Source: Cyanoderma ruficeps
Lineage: Eukaryota; Chordata; Aves; Passeriformes; Timaliidae
NCBI GenBank assembly: GCA_008694505.1
Contig: VZDJ01007755.1
Span: forward strand, 10,120,334-10,184,333
Direction of reading: 5' to 3'
Length of the DNA: 64,000 nt
Both the position numbers and the translations under genes were made by a program. Positions 11,886 to 26,230 of the stretch are shown one piece after another (positions within the stretch are counted from its first letter, which is position 1; each line of letters begins with the position of its first letter). The notes beneath the pieces were generated by a model. That model searched no databases. It was not told the DNA's origin and saw nothing but the letters and a program-made list of their open reading frames with translations.

Positions 11886-14800
11886 CTGTAAAACAAAAAT
11901 CAGGAGGTAGTTACCATGGAAGAAATTTTTTTCTTAGGACCACTGATTCTGAGTCTTTATTCCACTGTTTATGCATCCCAAAATTATTATCAGAAATAAG
12001 TCATTGGTGTGTAAATATGTCAATTTTTTTTCAGTGTATTTCAAATCTAAGGATTTTTATCAGTAATGAAGTTGTCTAAGTCATATGAAAGCAAGCTTCA
12101 CTTCCTTTAGGGAAAAAAATGAAAGACGCTCAGAATTGCCTCAGTGGCTTACTAATAACATTTTCTAAAAGGAAAATTTTATTATTTTCAAATCTCCTTG
12201 TTTGCTTTTCATACCCAGTAACAACTTTTAGGATTGATATATTCCTTTTATCTTTTCAAGAGAAAAAAAAAAAGCATATGCATAGAATATCTTTGATACA
12301 CTGTTTCTAGTGGTTTTCTGCTGTCCTCAATCTCAGGGGGAAAGATAGTATTTCATACCATTTAACAGCTAACGGAATTATCTGAAATATCTTTTTTTTT
12401 GCTTCAGATAGACCAATATATCTCAAAGGTTTCTATGGGAAACCTTGGAACTCTGAAAGAGTTTATCATTCTACAGTTTTCGAATATATGCTTCTATTTA
12501 TTTCCATTTCATACTTTAACATATGCTGTGAGACATTTATAAGTGTAATTTTCAGCATCAAAACTACTGCTGTGCTTGAAGGTTGACTTCAGGTACAAAA
12601 TGACAGACTTGTCTTTTTCACCACAAAATATGGAAAAAAACCTAAAACTTTTCCAAATCAGATGCAAGTTCTTTAAAAAAATCATTCTTATTTTATAGAC
12701 ATTTTACCCTTCAGGTTAAATGAAATGCAGCTATATTCTTCAAATATTGCTGCAGCCGTTAAAATTATGAAACGAGAACAAAGACTTCCACAACCTATAA
12801 TGTGTCAGCAAAATCAAAATATAAATTGCAAACATGGGATAAATGTGAGTTATGAATTGTAAGTATTACAAAAGAACTTATGATTATTTTTGGCATTTTG
12901 ATTATCAAGGATAAATCACAGGCCTTTACTTATGTATTCTTTGGGTGGGCTCTTTGGATTCTAAATGGTCTTCCTCAGAACACAAGAAGCTGAAAGGTGC
13001 ATTAACAGCCTCTAAATAGAAACTGCAATGAAAAAAAATTGAAAACTTCATACTTAGTGTTTATATTAACAAATAAAAGTGGATTTTTCTTTTTTTTTCT
13101 TTGATCAGCTATACAATAAGGCTGTTATGAATCTGTAAAATTTGACGGTAAATCACTGTTGAAAATACAGGATATTGCCTTTGGTACTCTCTCAGAAGAA
13201 AAAAGTGTAAAGTCATACAATTCACAGTTACAGTTGATTAAGTCACATATGCAAAAATTTTCAAGTTTTGCATGCAAAGCAAAAAATACACGGTTTTGTG
13301 GAATTATCTTGCAAACACCTTGCAAGATGAATAGTGCATTTTTATTTGTTAACGTTCGAGATCTGGAACAGACTTAGAGCCGTTACTGGAAATTAAATTT
13401 GGCAATGAAAATGGGTATCAGATTTGAAATACGTACTGTCAACTAAAGTTACCTAACCTCCCACCTCGACACCAGAGGCCAACCTCCAGTGTGCACTGCA
13501 GCAGCATGCGGAGCTGGCACAGCTCCCTCTGCCTCAACCCAGCACTGCGCCTGGTTAATTAGCCTCACTGGGAACTCCAGATTCATGAGCAACAGGACAT
13601 ACCAGCCTTGGTTCAAGGCTGCCCTGAAAAAGCCAAGACTGAAGAGTATTTCTACAAAAGGCAGAGCACAGTTTGTGGAGAAATATCATCTAGTTCAGCT
13701 CGGTATAGTTATCTGCAGAAAGAAAACTCAGATCACTAGTAGCAGCTGATTATTCAGTTCTTTTCTACTTATATATAAACAACCATTCTACGCCCTCAGA
13801 CTATGATGTTCAAAACAATTTAGAGAAGAAAAAACAACAAATAACAAAAAGATCTTTAGGCAGAGAGAATTTAGTTTCCTTGGGGAACAATTTCCCTTGA
13901 TTTTTGCAGGTTGTATCTCCACTTGCACATGATTCTGGTGAAAGGTCAGAGTAGGGATGTGAACTTCCAGACACTAGTTAACTCTTGTAAGACTTTTCTC
14001 ATCTTTATTTTCTTTAGGTTGCCTTTTAATTCAGATATTTGGAGAAAACAGAAAGGCAAAAATTGTTATCAAGATACATGATAATTTGAAGTTTCTTATA
14101 CATTTAAAAACTTTAAAAGTGGCTATGAATAATATATCCTGTGGATGTTTGGCTTTTGTTGCTGATTTCTCACAAGAATTCATGAAAATCTCATCAGAAC
14201 TGAAGCATCCCCTTCCCAAAAGAAGCAGAACACACTTCAGCAGTCATTTGCTGTTCTTCCACAGAATACACAATGTTAACTTTGGTTTATTAATAATTCA
14301 ATGGGTCAGGCAGAGGCTGAAGGAGACAACTCAAAGTTGTTCCTTAGAAACTATTCCCTCAACATACGTGATTTAAATTATGGAAAGAACAATATATTGT
14401 GAACTTCATGTACGCCATCTCTGAAGCTGAAACAAAGTGAACTATAAAACTAAGACTTAGTTCAGACTTTTACACTCAGATTTACTTCAATGAAAACATA
14501 TGTTAAAGCACTGCAAAATAAAACAGCTTACATAATAATCCTTATATTAGAGAACAAACAACTACAATACAAGCAAGGACAGCAAGAAAAAAAATTCATG
14601 ATGGAAGAGGTTGAAAAAGCTTAAAGTAGCAGGAACACAAAGGGAATAAGACAGTAATATATATAATTGCACATCATTATGCAAGTTATAGTAGTCTCAG
14701 ATTCTTCGTGCAACAATACTGTGAGAGAGAAAGGAAAAAGGATTTTCATTTCAACTAATTTTTTTAGATAGGTAATTATGAAAATGGATTATCGTCACTT

Positions 14801-16976
14801 ACTACATTACAAAACTAATTAAAGAGTGACTGTAACACACCAAAATGACACCACTGTATCATTGTACCATGTTATTGCTAAATTATTATCAATTTGACTA
14901 TGCCTCCTCTAATAAATTCCTTTTCTAAGAAAAAAACAACTATTTAATTTTTGGTTTGGATAAGTCTGGCAGAAGCTATGAATTAGGTTGAAACAGCATT
15001 CATTATTTATTTATAGTAAAGCATTTTAAAAATACTTGGATTTTTTATATATTCTTTGGAATTAGATTAGAATTGGCCCCTGATTAACCTCTTCTGGAGG
15101 TTATAGCCATTGAGGAGGAGTTACTATTTGCATGGTTATGGAGTAGCACACAATGAATTTGAATAGTTTTAAATGGTAGTTTTAAACCGAAGTTATATTT
15201 GCAAAACTATATTATTTTATTGTAAAACAAACCTACTGGATTAGCATTCACTTTAAATATGAATATTCATATCAAAACGAATGCATAAGCCAAAATTCTA
15301 GTAAAGATGTACAGCTGATACCTTAATTTTGAACCTGTCACCTTTTTTTTCTCACAGAGCAATGAAAGAACTTGTTGGAAACAAATTATAACACCAGATT
15401 TTATCCGCATCTGCAGGCTGGTAGATGAAAGCAGTAATGGATTGCTGAAAGAAAAATGAGGAGGCCAAACCTAGTTACATTAAAATATTCTGTATTTTTT
15501 TCCAAATCAAGATATAAAAAATAAAGGAAAAAAAAGGTGAAATAATAAGTGTGAGTTCCACAATAATATTCTATCATGAAAAGCCTGTTTGTCCACCTTC
15601 ACAGATCTGCTATAATCAATCAGTCAATCAATCAGGAAAACATTACTTTGTGTTCTTAATTGTTACATTGAACATCAGGAGAGACAAAAAAAAACGGTAA
15701 AAAGATTATGATGAATCTGATGTTAAGATTATAAAGCAAATGATTTTGGAGAAGCAGGAGGGTAATTTTGAATGAATGCAATTCTAAAACCCAAAACCTC
15801 AAATATTTAGTGGCAGAAGACATGTATTATTTCAAGTTTTACACAGAAAACCTAGTCTTAGATTTTCCAGCATGCAAGTACAGCTTAAAAGATAAGAATA
15901 GTTTCTATAAAAGGTAACAGCATATTTAAATTTAAAAGAGGAAAGCTGAACCTCCCCTGACTCCTCTTGCAACAAAGGTACTGTGCATTAGAAGTGACAG
16001 CAGTGTCGTTTTTGCAAATTGGATCTTCATTAGTATACACCAATTCAGTCCATCCGCATGTGGTGGTTCGCAGGTCAGAAAAGGGCTAATATGTAACTAA
16101 CATACAGACAGTCTGTCTGAACAAAAATATGTCAGTGCTTGCACTCCCATGAGGACACAGAAAATGTCTGAGCCAATACTTGCACGGGCTAATATGCTAA
16201 TATGGCTCAGGTAGGTGTGTATAACTCCTGCCAACATCAGCTAAAGCTGTTCTAACCACACGTATATTCCATTATTAGAAAATCAATATTACAATTGGGA
16301 TTAGGTGAATTATAATTGTGGTGGGTGGCTTTTTTCTCCTTTTTTAAGCCAAAAAGTCATGGCTTTCTGGTCATGTGAGAAGTAGTTATCTTTAAATACT
16401 CTGATAGATATTTTTGCTATAAAAAATCACTAGTAATCTGTATTTGAATGTTGTCCATCTCTGCACTGTCATCTGGCAATAGAGTAAATACACAAGGGAC
16501 AAGAAATATGTGAAGAAAGAATGTTGCATCTGAGGTACAATTTTTGTTCTTGGTTGAATCCAGTAAGTATTTCTCTTAATATACTCTCATTCCTGGTATT
16601 ACAAGGACAACTTAATTCCTGCAAGGTTCTCTTGTGATATTCAGTAACAATTAAGGTAACATGTAAGCCAGGAAGACTATCTAAACAGCTGGATTTTGTC
16701 CCTGATCCATAGATTGTTTTTCCTTGTCTGTCCACGAACTTCAGTTGACAAATATGTATCACATTGTCATAATAACTCAAAGGTGGTATTTCAGGTGGCC
16801 TCTTCTGAAGGCTAGATTGCAAGCTGTTTGAGATCAGTAAAAGCAATTACTTACATAAAACAGCAATAACTTGAGAGCTGCAGAAGGTCATAATATTTCT
16901 TAAATCACATCATTATTTCAGATGGGCCTAATTTGTTAATGTACCAAAAGATGATCACCAAGGCAGTTGTTCTCAC
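11886..16976 (-). other. SNTG1: SNTG1 intron, 5.1 kb
   Basis: Intron between the exons at 16977-17129 and 11793-11885, bounded by GTGAGA and TTTTACAG. It has no recognised interspersed repeat. A patch at about 13445-13700 is clearly richer in G and C than its surroundings and is unexplained. A short CAAT/TCAG-type repeat lies at 15615-15638. The rest is ordinary AT-rich intron with unrelated short open frames. Confidence 0.75.
15615..15638. repeat. CAAT/CAGT tetranucleotide repeat
   Basis: Imperfect ATCAATCAGTCAATCAATCA run in intron; a short microsatellite. Confidence 0.8.
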
Positions 16977-17129
16977 CTGTATCCGTTCAACTTCTAAAAA
17001 AGTTGCTGTTTGGAAGGCTTTTTCCCATAGCGTTAGGTCAGACTCTAGCTCCACAGAAAAGTAAAGATCTTCTCCAGATTCAGACTGGACACTGAAGCAA
17101 TGTTTCCGACGGTCCAGTAGATCACTGTC
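16977..17129 (-). CDS. SNTG1: SNTG1 internal exon, C-terminal half of PH domain
   Basis: The exon has 153 nt and 51 codons and is phase 0 at both ends. I placed the acceptor at CATCAG before the GAC codon because the human protein continues directly from ILK into DSDLLDRRKHCF; an alternative AG lies 12 nt further upstream. The donor is CAG then GTGAGA. The translation runs DSDLLDRRKHCFSVQSESG to FLEVERIQ. The tryptophan in ESDLTLWEKAF is the near-invariant Trp of the PH-domain C-terminal helix. Bird-human differences are conservative (CFS for CFT, TLWEKA for AQWERA). This exon first identified the gene. Beyond the donor the open frame continues into the intron for about 24 more codons by chance. 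Confidence 0.97.
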
Positions 17130-18806
17130 CTGATGAAAACCTGAAGTTATATAATCTGGCATACATCAATTAATATTTTTAATTGCAAACATTTATGCCT
17201 CAAACCCAGCATTTTTAAATGGCATTTTCAATGACAGGAGTAACCCCAGTCACCGAGGAACTGAAAATCAGGGGTTTGGTCTAAACACTGACATTTCAAT
17301 GATTTTTAAAAGGATGCCTATATTCAGAATGGTACAGAACAGCATAATTCAGGCAGTAATATTTGAACAAATCACTTCTCAAAAATGTTATCAGCTATAC
17401 ACTTTTAGATTAGATACATTCTAAGAAAGTTTTCCACTTTCTGTTCACACGAGGAACACAAATATCAGCTTCTCCAACCTATTTGACTTACACACCCTAC
17501 TCTGGAAGGTTGGCCAAAGGAATATATTTATTTTAAGAAGTATGAAAAGTCCATATGTTCTATTTTCTTTACAGAGGCTAGAGAAAACAAGTTCATATCT
17601 CTGGAGGCTTACAAAACCCAACATACAATCACTCTTTAAATGGATACTGTCAGTAGAGACTATAGTGGCTCCCCATGGTTAGGTTGCTGGCTTTGGTCCT
17701 GAAGGACAAAATTACTTTTGGCTTTACTTTCAACATAACATGATACATAACATAAATGAATATCAGGTTATAAATATTTAATAATTAATGATTGCTAGCA
17801 TTTGTAATCAATACTAAACCAAAGAATAAGCAAGTTAATCAGGAAATACATTCATTAAAATGTTTTCAATTATTTTTTAAAATTTATTTTATATAAAGGA
17901 TGCTTTATGCTAAAATTCTTGCATGTAATTTGTTCTTGTGAAAAATAGGTTAGCAGAAACAGGTTTAATTAATTTAGTCTCTGCTACATCAAAGAAGTTG
18001 CCACAAGTCACAAGCTCACCAGCTGTCCTTGCCAGTACATCTGGAGATTTGGGTTTAAGTAGCCTACATGCAATTTCCACAAAGCTACCCCACAGCAAAG
18101 GGCAGAGTTAAGTTCAGTAAAGGAGACTCATGGGACAGTATTGCCTTCTGGTTGTACACAACTTGAATAGACCAAGGGGAGCACAACCAGCTGATACAAG
18201 CTGGAAGAGCAGCTTACATTGTTCAAGTCAGCTCTCCCTGGGGCAGAGAACCAGGAACCTAAAGACAATTGAGAACAAAACATACAAAACAGGAACCTGT
18301 CTGAAACTATCACTCTCAGGTATACAAGCAGGCAATGGGAGAGCAAGCACTACTCTCCCCTTTCCATTCATTCAGCAAAAATGTGACAGATCTATTTAAG
18401 AAAGGCAGTACAGCATGCATTCATTAATGTTTCTGGTTGAAGCCTGCTTCACAATTTCTAGAAGAATTGACTATATAGGCATCATACCCTCTCTTTGCAA
18501 TCACCATGACAAAAATAAGTCGCTAGGATTTTAAAATGACCAGTCACTGTGGAAAAACTCCTTTCTTACTTCCATCAACTGCTAAGCTTAGCAGCTCTAC
18601 AGTGTTAAGTCATGTATGAAAAAATCAGCATAAACATGTTTGATCTTAAAAGACATAATTTCCAAAAAACACAAAGAATCTTCTTCCAGATTTTTCTTCC
18701 AAATATTCACAAGGATGTGTAGTGGAAGCAGTTAGGTATAGCTAAATAATAGTCTGTGTTCCATCAGAAACACCTTTTGTCTCTTTTTTGGTATCTCTTC
18801 CCCCCC

Positions 18807-18810
18807 NNNN
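18807..18810. other. Unresolved bases (nnnn)
   Basis: Four Ns interrupt a C-rich run inside a pyrimidine tract. They are an assembly or base-calling gap and the true length is unknown. Confidence 1.
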
Positions 18811-19030
18811 CCCTTTTTCTTCCCTTTTCATTCAGGCCCTTCTTCTAAAACTGAAGTGTCAATTCTCTTCTCGGTATGTCCTGACCAGCATTCAAAATAG
18901 ATGCCATAATATCCAGGTTGTTGCTAATGACATCTATGGTCCATTGCACACACAGCCTCAAAGCACACAGAGCAGCAGTGCTGTGACAAATGTTTAACCT
19001 TGTGGATATGTGTAGCAACAAAATACAGCA

Positions 19031-19440
19031 TCATAGAGGGGCTTGGGTGGGAAGGGACCTTAAAGAGCATCCAGCTCCAACCCCTGAAGCGAAACCTTTC
19101 ACTTGACAAGGTTACTCAGAGCCCATCCACTCTGGCCTTGAACGCTTCCAGGGATGGGACATCTGTAACTTTTCTGGGCAACTTGTTCCAGTGTCTCACT
19201 ACCTCACAATACAGAATTTTTTCCCAACATCTAATCTAAAGCTCCTCTCTTTCAGTTTGAAGCCATTCTGCCTTGTTTTGTCACTACATGCTCTTGAAAA
19301 TGTCCCTCTCCATCTTTCTTTAAGCCTCTTCTTAGATACTGAAAGGCCACAATAAATTCACCCTGAAACCTTCTCTCTTCCAGGCTGAACAATCTCAGTT
19401 CTGGATGAGCAAAAGCACTGGAAAACCTTCACTCCTCCAG
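19031..19440 (-). mobile_element. CR1 LINE fragment, 3' part
   Basis: Minus-strand CR1. On the plus strand it starts TCATAGAGGGGCTTGGGTGG, then GAAGGGACCTTAAAGAGCAT, GAACGCTTCCAGGGATGGGA, GGGCAACTTGTTCCAGTGTC and CTTCCAGGCTGAACAATCTC. This is the reverse complement of the CR1 3' end, including the start of the terminal repeat. About 410 bp survive and it is one of the better preserved copies here. Confidence 0.92.
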
Positions 19441-20885
19441 GGCAGAAAAGCTACTTCTTTTAGAATAACAGCACTTCTTGTCTAACAGATCCTAAATGGG
19501 GTCTTGAACTCCCTGTGCTTCCAGAGCTAAACCTGACTGAACGGGCCTGTTGGCCCACAGCCCAAAGGACACATTCACCATGGAGTGTGGCAAGACTCAT
19601 GTGTAAGGTACATGTAGTATTTCCTGGAGAAGGTTACAGTCCTTCATCACTACAACCACAGAAGAAACTAAAAATATTTTGAACTTCACCTATTCTTGAC
19701 AACACTTAGTAGAGAATAAGTAATTATTAGTAATGCAGACTCTTAAAGCTTTTCTGAAACATGACTATGTGGGATCACAGATATCATTTGCTTTAAAATA
19801 ACTGAAGTAATAATCCCTGTTTTCAAATGGAAGACAGCTTAGTGCATGGCTCAGTTCCAGAATGTGTATCTCTGTTTAGCTAGGCACAGCTAAGGTTTGA
19901 TGCTTTTAAATTACACTCTTAGACTCCTCCAGTCTTACAGGCTTTTTTTGTCTCCTATTGAGAAGATTATGCTGTCTACAAAAAAGAGAAGAGTTATTGT
20001 GCAGACTGTGAAAAACAAAAAGTTAGAAGTTTTGCTGAGATTGTCCTCTGTTAAAAAGCATTTGAAAAATGCAAAAAAATCTCTGGAGGTTTTGAAGTGA
20101 TTAAATAAAATTTTATGTATTTTATTATTAACATTGCTAGTAATAATTGTACTAGATTTTACCAAGCATTACATCGAGCCTAGATGATGAAAAAAGAGCT
20201 AAATGGGATCTACAAAAATTATCCAAGTTTTTGTGACTTACGTAGGAAGATGAGAGCGTGCTTTGATTTAGGAAAGACCTAATCAGTACTAGGTAGTATT
20301 TCCCCTCAGTGTTTTGTATATTAAAAGTTTACAATATTTCAACTACTACATTATGTTGTGACAAACAACACACACAATATACTCATTTATTAATGGAATT
20401 TACATTCTGTGAAGTTCCTATTCAGAATGAAAGCAAAATTCAACATTTCCCCAGAAATAATAATTTAATCAAATAATAATTTCAATTTGTGATTAGCTCT
20501 AATGTATATACTTGTGATTTTGATATCAACATCTATGGTTAGGTCCATGATAAGAGACTTGTAAGTCAAACACATTCAAATTGTGTATTTTAGTTTTTCT
20601 AAAATTGCTAACATACATATGAAGTTTTCCTTTCCTAATTAGCAGTATTCCACCCTACTTGTAAAATAGTTATGTACAAGGTTCGCTTTAGTACTGCTTC
20701 TGCAACTTTTTCTGCTTTTTCTGCAAGATCTTTCTTTAGTTTTGCATTTCCTTTCAAGCATTAAAAATCTGTATTATAAGTTTATAGAATTAAATAATTT
20801 GTGCAATAGATAACTGGACAAAACAATATGTAGGGAAAGCTAAAAGACAGCCAAATTTCCTCATAAAGGGAGGAATTTTAAGGAC

Positions 20886-20909
20886 TTTTTTTTTAATTTT
20901 TTTTTTTTT
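20886..20909. repeat. T-rich homopolymer tract
   Basis: Nine Ts, AA, then thirteen Ts. It is low-complexity sequence with no target duplication seen around it. Confidence 0.85.
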
Positions 20910-23900
20910 AGCAATCCAACTTGAATTGTCCAAAAGTCCGAAATTTTTTAAAAAAACTTGTCAGGAGTCTCAAAACCAGGTCTGGATGAAGCAGGAATCT
21001 TCATTAATTGACTTTTGCCAAACCACTACTTCAACTAAAATATAAATGTCATTCGAGCCATTTAAGAATCTCCTACGACCCTGTATTATTATATTCACTT
21101 ACTAGTCAATGATGGACATGAGCCAATTTCATGTTGATTTTTTAAGAGCCCTTTCATACTGATAATGATTAGTTGTGATGCTTTTGTTGTGTATTAATAC
21201 AACTCTCTGAAGAGAAACATGCACAAAACTTTTAGCAGTGTGCTAATTCTCACTAGAGGGAATGTAGTCCTGCTGAAGGATGGCCTGTGATGAAAGACAT
21301 TGGCTTGCACCCAGCTTCAGGGTAATCCAGCATCTCTGCTGACAGGACAGTATGACTTCTGCTTGCCTAATTAATAATGATATTCATGTTAAGTGAGAGT
21401 AATAAATTTGTCCATGGGAGCTAAGCATGGCTCATTAGGCAGGTCCTTCCAAATTAAGGTAGAATGCTTCTTTATCACTAAATGGTGACTTCGCCTTCCC
21501 TTCTGCAGGGGCAATCTCTTCTCTTTTGAAAGACTGCTCTTTCCAGCAGCAGCACTACTTTCTGATTACTAGTGTTGTTTCGTTTGATTATGATGAGTAT
21601 GTTAAATACTCATATTTTGGCTCCTATTTAAATCTGCTAAGACGCATGAGGCCCTCAAGTCTTGTGATGGTCAGTGGTAGTTGATTTCTTCTATTCTACA
21701 AAGCTCTCTGCAGCCAAAAGCAACGCTATATTTGTCACTTCCATGCTCATGGCATGATTTTTTACCCAGGAGGTGCTCAAGAACTTTCTGGAAGTCTGAT
21801 TTCTCTTTGAAGTTACATGTAATACAGAGTGGCATATATATTTTGCCATGGAACTGTAAATGTTAGTGACACTGGTGAGGGGTTTTTGACATGAACAACA
21901 ATTCATGTAAGATATTCAAAACCATCTAACATAGACAAAATAGACCTTGACTTTCAAGAAAATTCTATTTTTTTCTAGCTGTTAAAATGAGATAAGTATT
22001 CATGCCTCTCATATTAATTGTAACAGTTCTTCAAAACAAATAAATGAGAAAACAAACAAAAGCTGTTTTGTTTGTTCACTAGTTTAGACAGTTCTGCCAA
22101 AAGAAATCTGCCCCATCATAATCAAGATTCAAACCTAGCATATAAATTCTCTGAAGATTAAAAGCATTTACTCATGCAACAACTCCAAAGCAACCGTAAA
22201 AATGAATCACATCATGCCTTTACACTTGCTGGCATCAGTGCCCTGATTGTTTTACTGTTTGTGTCTCCTTTCACCTATCAGTTCTGGCTACATAAACATA
22301 AATCCTTCTTTCTAAGGGCATATAATGATCTACTTCTTCAGCTGGAATTTTGGGAACATTTAGCTTGAGCATCACTATTAGTTGCTATGGTGATGGTTCT
22401 AATAGCATTTACAGGCAGCAGGGAAAAGATTCACTCCAGAGTGAAAAAAAGATACAGCTCCTCCAACATACCCTCATTACTCAAATATTAAATGAAAAAT
22501 GTCCATGAAGGCATGTGTTTGTACATAGCTCATCTTATTTGGACCTTTCTGAATTTCGTTGTTAGGAAGTGTAAAAACCCACTGAAATTGCAGATATATA
22601 TTTATACACACATTAAAGTAAACACAGAATTGCAGCCAAGTTAAAACTGGACAGAATATATTTTGATGTTCAGATTTTACAGAAAGTATGTTTACTCAAG
22701 GTAAAAACTGTTTATAATTGCAGGATAAATTTTACTTTCAATTAAATTTCCATTAGAAATATCTGTCTGATGGCTAGAGAGAAATAGAAAGGTTCATTCC
22801 CTGTATTCCATTAGGTTTAGCAGTAGGCTTGAATCACTTTCCAATTCTTTCTGAATAGGAAAACTAATTTCCTATCGTGTCTGATTAAAAGACAATCTTC
22901 AAGACCCTCATCTGAATCAGAGCAAGAGTCTGAAAACAGGTTTCCTCTGAGTCAGTGCCATAATTGTGTCTATTTCTTAGTGAACTCTACTGAGAAACTT
23001 GTTTATTTTTTTTGCCATATGAGGAAAATTTTCAAAATGTTCGTATAACCAACTAATCTTTTGAAGAAATAAATTATTCTAATACTTTCTGGAGAGGCAT
23101 TAGTGGTTATTTTCTGTTACAGAGAAATCAGAGATGAGTATAATTACAAACAGATAAAAAAAAAAAAGTGCTAATCATCTCTTTGAAGAGTTACTAAGGT
23201 TTTTTACCTCTCCAGACTTTGACACATTTTCTGCTGGAAATTAAGTTTAAAAACAGATCCCATAAGATTAAATATAATGATAATGGATAAAAATGTTAAA
23301 GAGTGATCCTGTTTTTTCATTCTGACCCTTTTTTAAAGCATTCTGAAATTTAAATCATTGCAGCTGGTTTTTTTTCACATTAGTTGTCTGCCTGAGGATA
23401 TTGTTGCATTTTAAATTATCGTTAAAACAGCTAAATCAGTTCTGTAAAATAAATTAGAAAAATGAATTAAATTAAATTGAATTGTCCAAGTTTAAAAGAA
23501 AGAAAAAAACAGAGAAGCATCAGCCCCCAAATTTGCTTTTTGGGCTGCTCTGGAACTTCCAGTCTTTGGACTAGCAATGGCTGATTCAGGGACAGGAACA
23601 CTTTTGCTGCCCTTGGGAAGAAAATTTAAGGTCTACCAAAAAAACTTGTTTTTTTCTGGGTGAAATTTGACTGTTACCATCTGAAGATTTCATTCGGAAC
23701 ATGCTGCATCCCCATGGTGTATAGGAAGAGAACCTTCCCTATATTTCCAGCTGTTAGGAATTGTTTCCCTAGTGGCCATGGCAATTGAGAACAGGATTCT
23801 TACTCTATGTTTCCTTAAAGTGTCTATGCACCTCTTCAATAAGAGAAAAAACACCTCACTCAGCAGCAGAATTGGAAAAAGAAACTACATTGAAGAAAAT

Positions 23901-26196
23901 TTCTTTTCATTCTCATTTTTATCAGTTTTTGTGTTCAGGTTTTTTTCCCCAACTTTAGATGTATTTGTTTTAAAGGCAGGAAAAGGTCTTTTAAAGGTTT
24001 TCCTTGGGAAGGACACAAACATTGGAAGGAAAAGCATTAAAGTTGATTGGATAAAAGTCTGGAAAATTACCTACCAAACTGATTATTTATTATATTAAAA
24101 GAATTACCTACTTGGCTGCATACTTTTTCTTATTTAGCCTTCTTTCTTTTTTGGACAGAATTCCTTACTCAAATAGCTTGTCAATAAATTACGTCAAGGT
24201 GAGACTACATTAGAGTAAAACAATGAAAAGCATTTTTGTTGAGTATCAGTATGTCAGAAAATTTGTTTGAGCGAGTATGTAAAAATATATTTTACATGTA
24301 CTTGCTAATAGGGCTAAGAAAAAAACTAAAAAGGGACTGTGAAAAAAAGTACTATAATGAAACAACAAGATAATTTTTTTTAAGAAATTAATATTTCTGG
24401 TTTCACTGCTGGCTCTGGCTGTTGAGAGTAATTAACATTTAGACCTCCACTAAGAAGAGAATGTACCAAATGAAGTTTTGAATAGTTGCCCCTGAGACAG
24501 GAACAATTTAGTTCATATAAAGATTGGGACACAGTTCCAGTGAAAAATCCAGAATTATCACTGTTGCTTGAATGCCTAGAGCCAAAAAGTCTTTGTGCAA
24601 TAAAACTGCAGCATCTCGAGCTAAATGTAAGTATAGTGATAGCCAGAAATAAAGATAGGAAAAAACCCCCCTCAAATAATTGAAGTCTGTGACCAAAAAA
24701 TACGAGAAAATTGATAAATTAGAGGAACATGTTACACAAAAATCTAGTAAAATTGGAGAGTCAGACTATATTAGTTACTACAATACTGAATCACTCCAAT
24801 CATTAGAAATGCTCTGATTAGATTAAGTCAATGGAGGGAAACTTCTCAAGCTGCTGATAAATCTCAAGTATCTTGGACTTAAGACAAATACTTGTCTTTC
24901 CCAAGTATCCTTAATTATATTATACACCTCATTTCTGCTCTTTTTCAACATTCCCTTTGCCTTATGTTAAAAGTTAATTTGGCTTTTCTTTTCAAGGATG
25001 TTGCAAGAGCACTGTCAGTATCATAACTAGACAGGGAACAAAAAGCAATTTCTGAAACAGAGAGGTTGCAGAAGCCGTTTAAAAATTTATTTTCTGTATC
25101 TGTTACTTTTTGTTTTTCTCTGTGTGTTTATCTTGTTATTTCTTCCAGGAAGAAGGATCAGACTCTGAGATTGGCAGCCCCAGCCCAACACAAGTAATTT
25201 ATTTTTCACCCAAAAGGTGACAGTTTATATTAATATTGCATAAGAAATGTCAGAAAAAGGCGGGGGGGGGACTTAATAAAAAATGAGAAACCTCTCTAAA
25301 GTTAATGGGAAACATGAAAAGCCTTATTTAATCAGTTTACATTTCAAATATTGTTTGTCCTTCCTTTCTGAAGCAAAAAAAAAATGAACAAGCCTTTATA
25401 CAGTGGTAGTTGTCATGCACGTAATACCTCCCTCTTTGCTTTCAGAGAAGACTCTCACATGATGCTGCAGAGTTACAGCCACATCCACACCTTTAACACA
25501 TAGGACCCATTAAATTTATCCAGATTAACATGGATTAGGGATTGTGTAACTATGTACATGTTGAGGAGAAACGAACTGAAATCACATACAGAATCACAGA
25601 AAACATTTATGATCTGGCCAGAGGTGCAGCCATCTAGTGCCTATCTCTATGCATGGTAGGAACAGCTACACACCAGCTTACACTTAAAAGGATCCAGTGG
25701 CAGAAATTCAGTGGACTTGTCAGGAGCTCTGTTTCAGTAGAGAAGTTTTCTTTATGGCCTAACTGAAGCCAGCTTAGTGTTAGCCTTGATGCCAGTGGAC
25801 ATGGAGATATTTATGGCTATTACTATTTTTCTTATCTTAGAAGACAACTGTAATTCTGTTTAAAGGGGAAACAGATCCTCTTTTTTTGGGGAAACATTAG
25901 ATACTCTTAAATGTAGGACAGAAGGCAAACCAAAGCCTGAAAATTATTCCAATTTTTTTTTAACTGAAATACTCAACAATTCAGCATTCTTTCCAAGAAC
26001 TGGCAGCTGGATAAACCCTGGCTGAAAATCTTAAATTGTTTGGATGTAGCATTGACCTATTCATAAAAGGGATTCTATATTTCTGCCTCTTAAGCATTTT
26101 GAGAGTGAATATTTTAGTGGAATCACATCAGGATGCAAGTCACACCATTGAGCAAACCATATGAATGACAGACCTCAAAATATGTTCTCTACCTGC

Positions 26197-26200
<4 letters not shown>

Positions 26201-26227
<27 letters not shown>

Positions 26228-26229
26228 TT
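26201..26229. repeat. TA dinucleotide microsatellite
   Basis: About 13 uninterrupted TA units followed by TT and one unresolved base at 26230. The true length may differ because the assembly is uncertain at its edge. Confidence 0.95.
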
Positions 26230-26230
26230 N
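26230..26230. other. Unresolved base (n)
   Basis: A single N at the 3' edge of the TA microsatellite. Confidence 1.
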
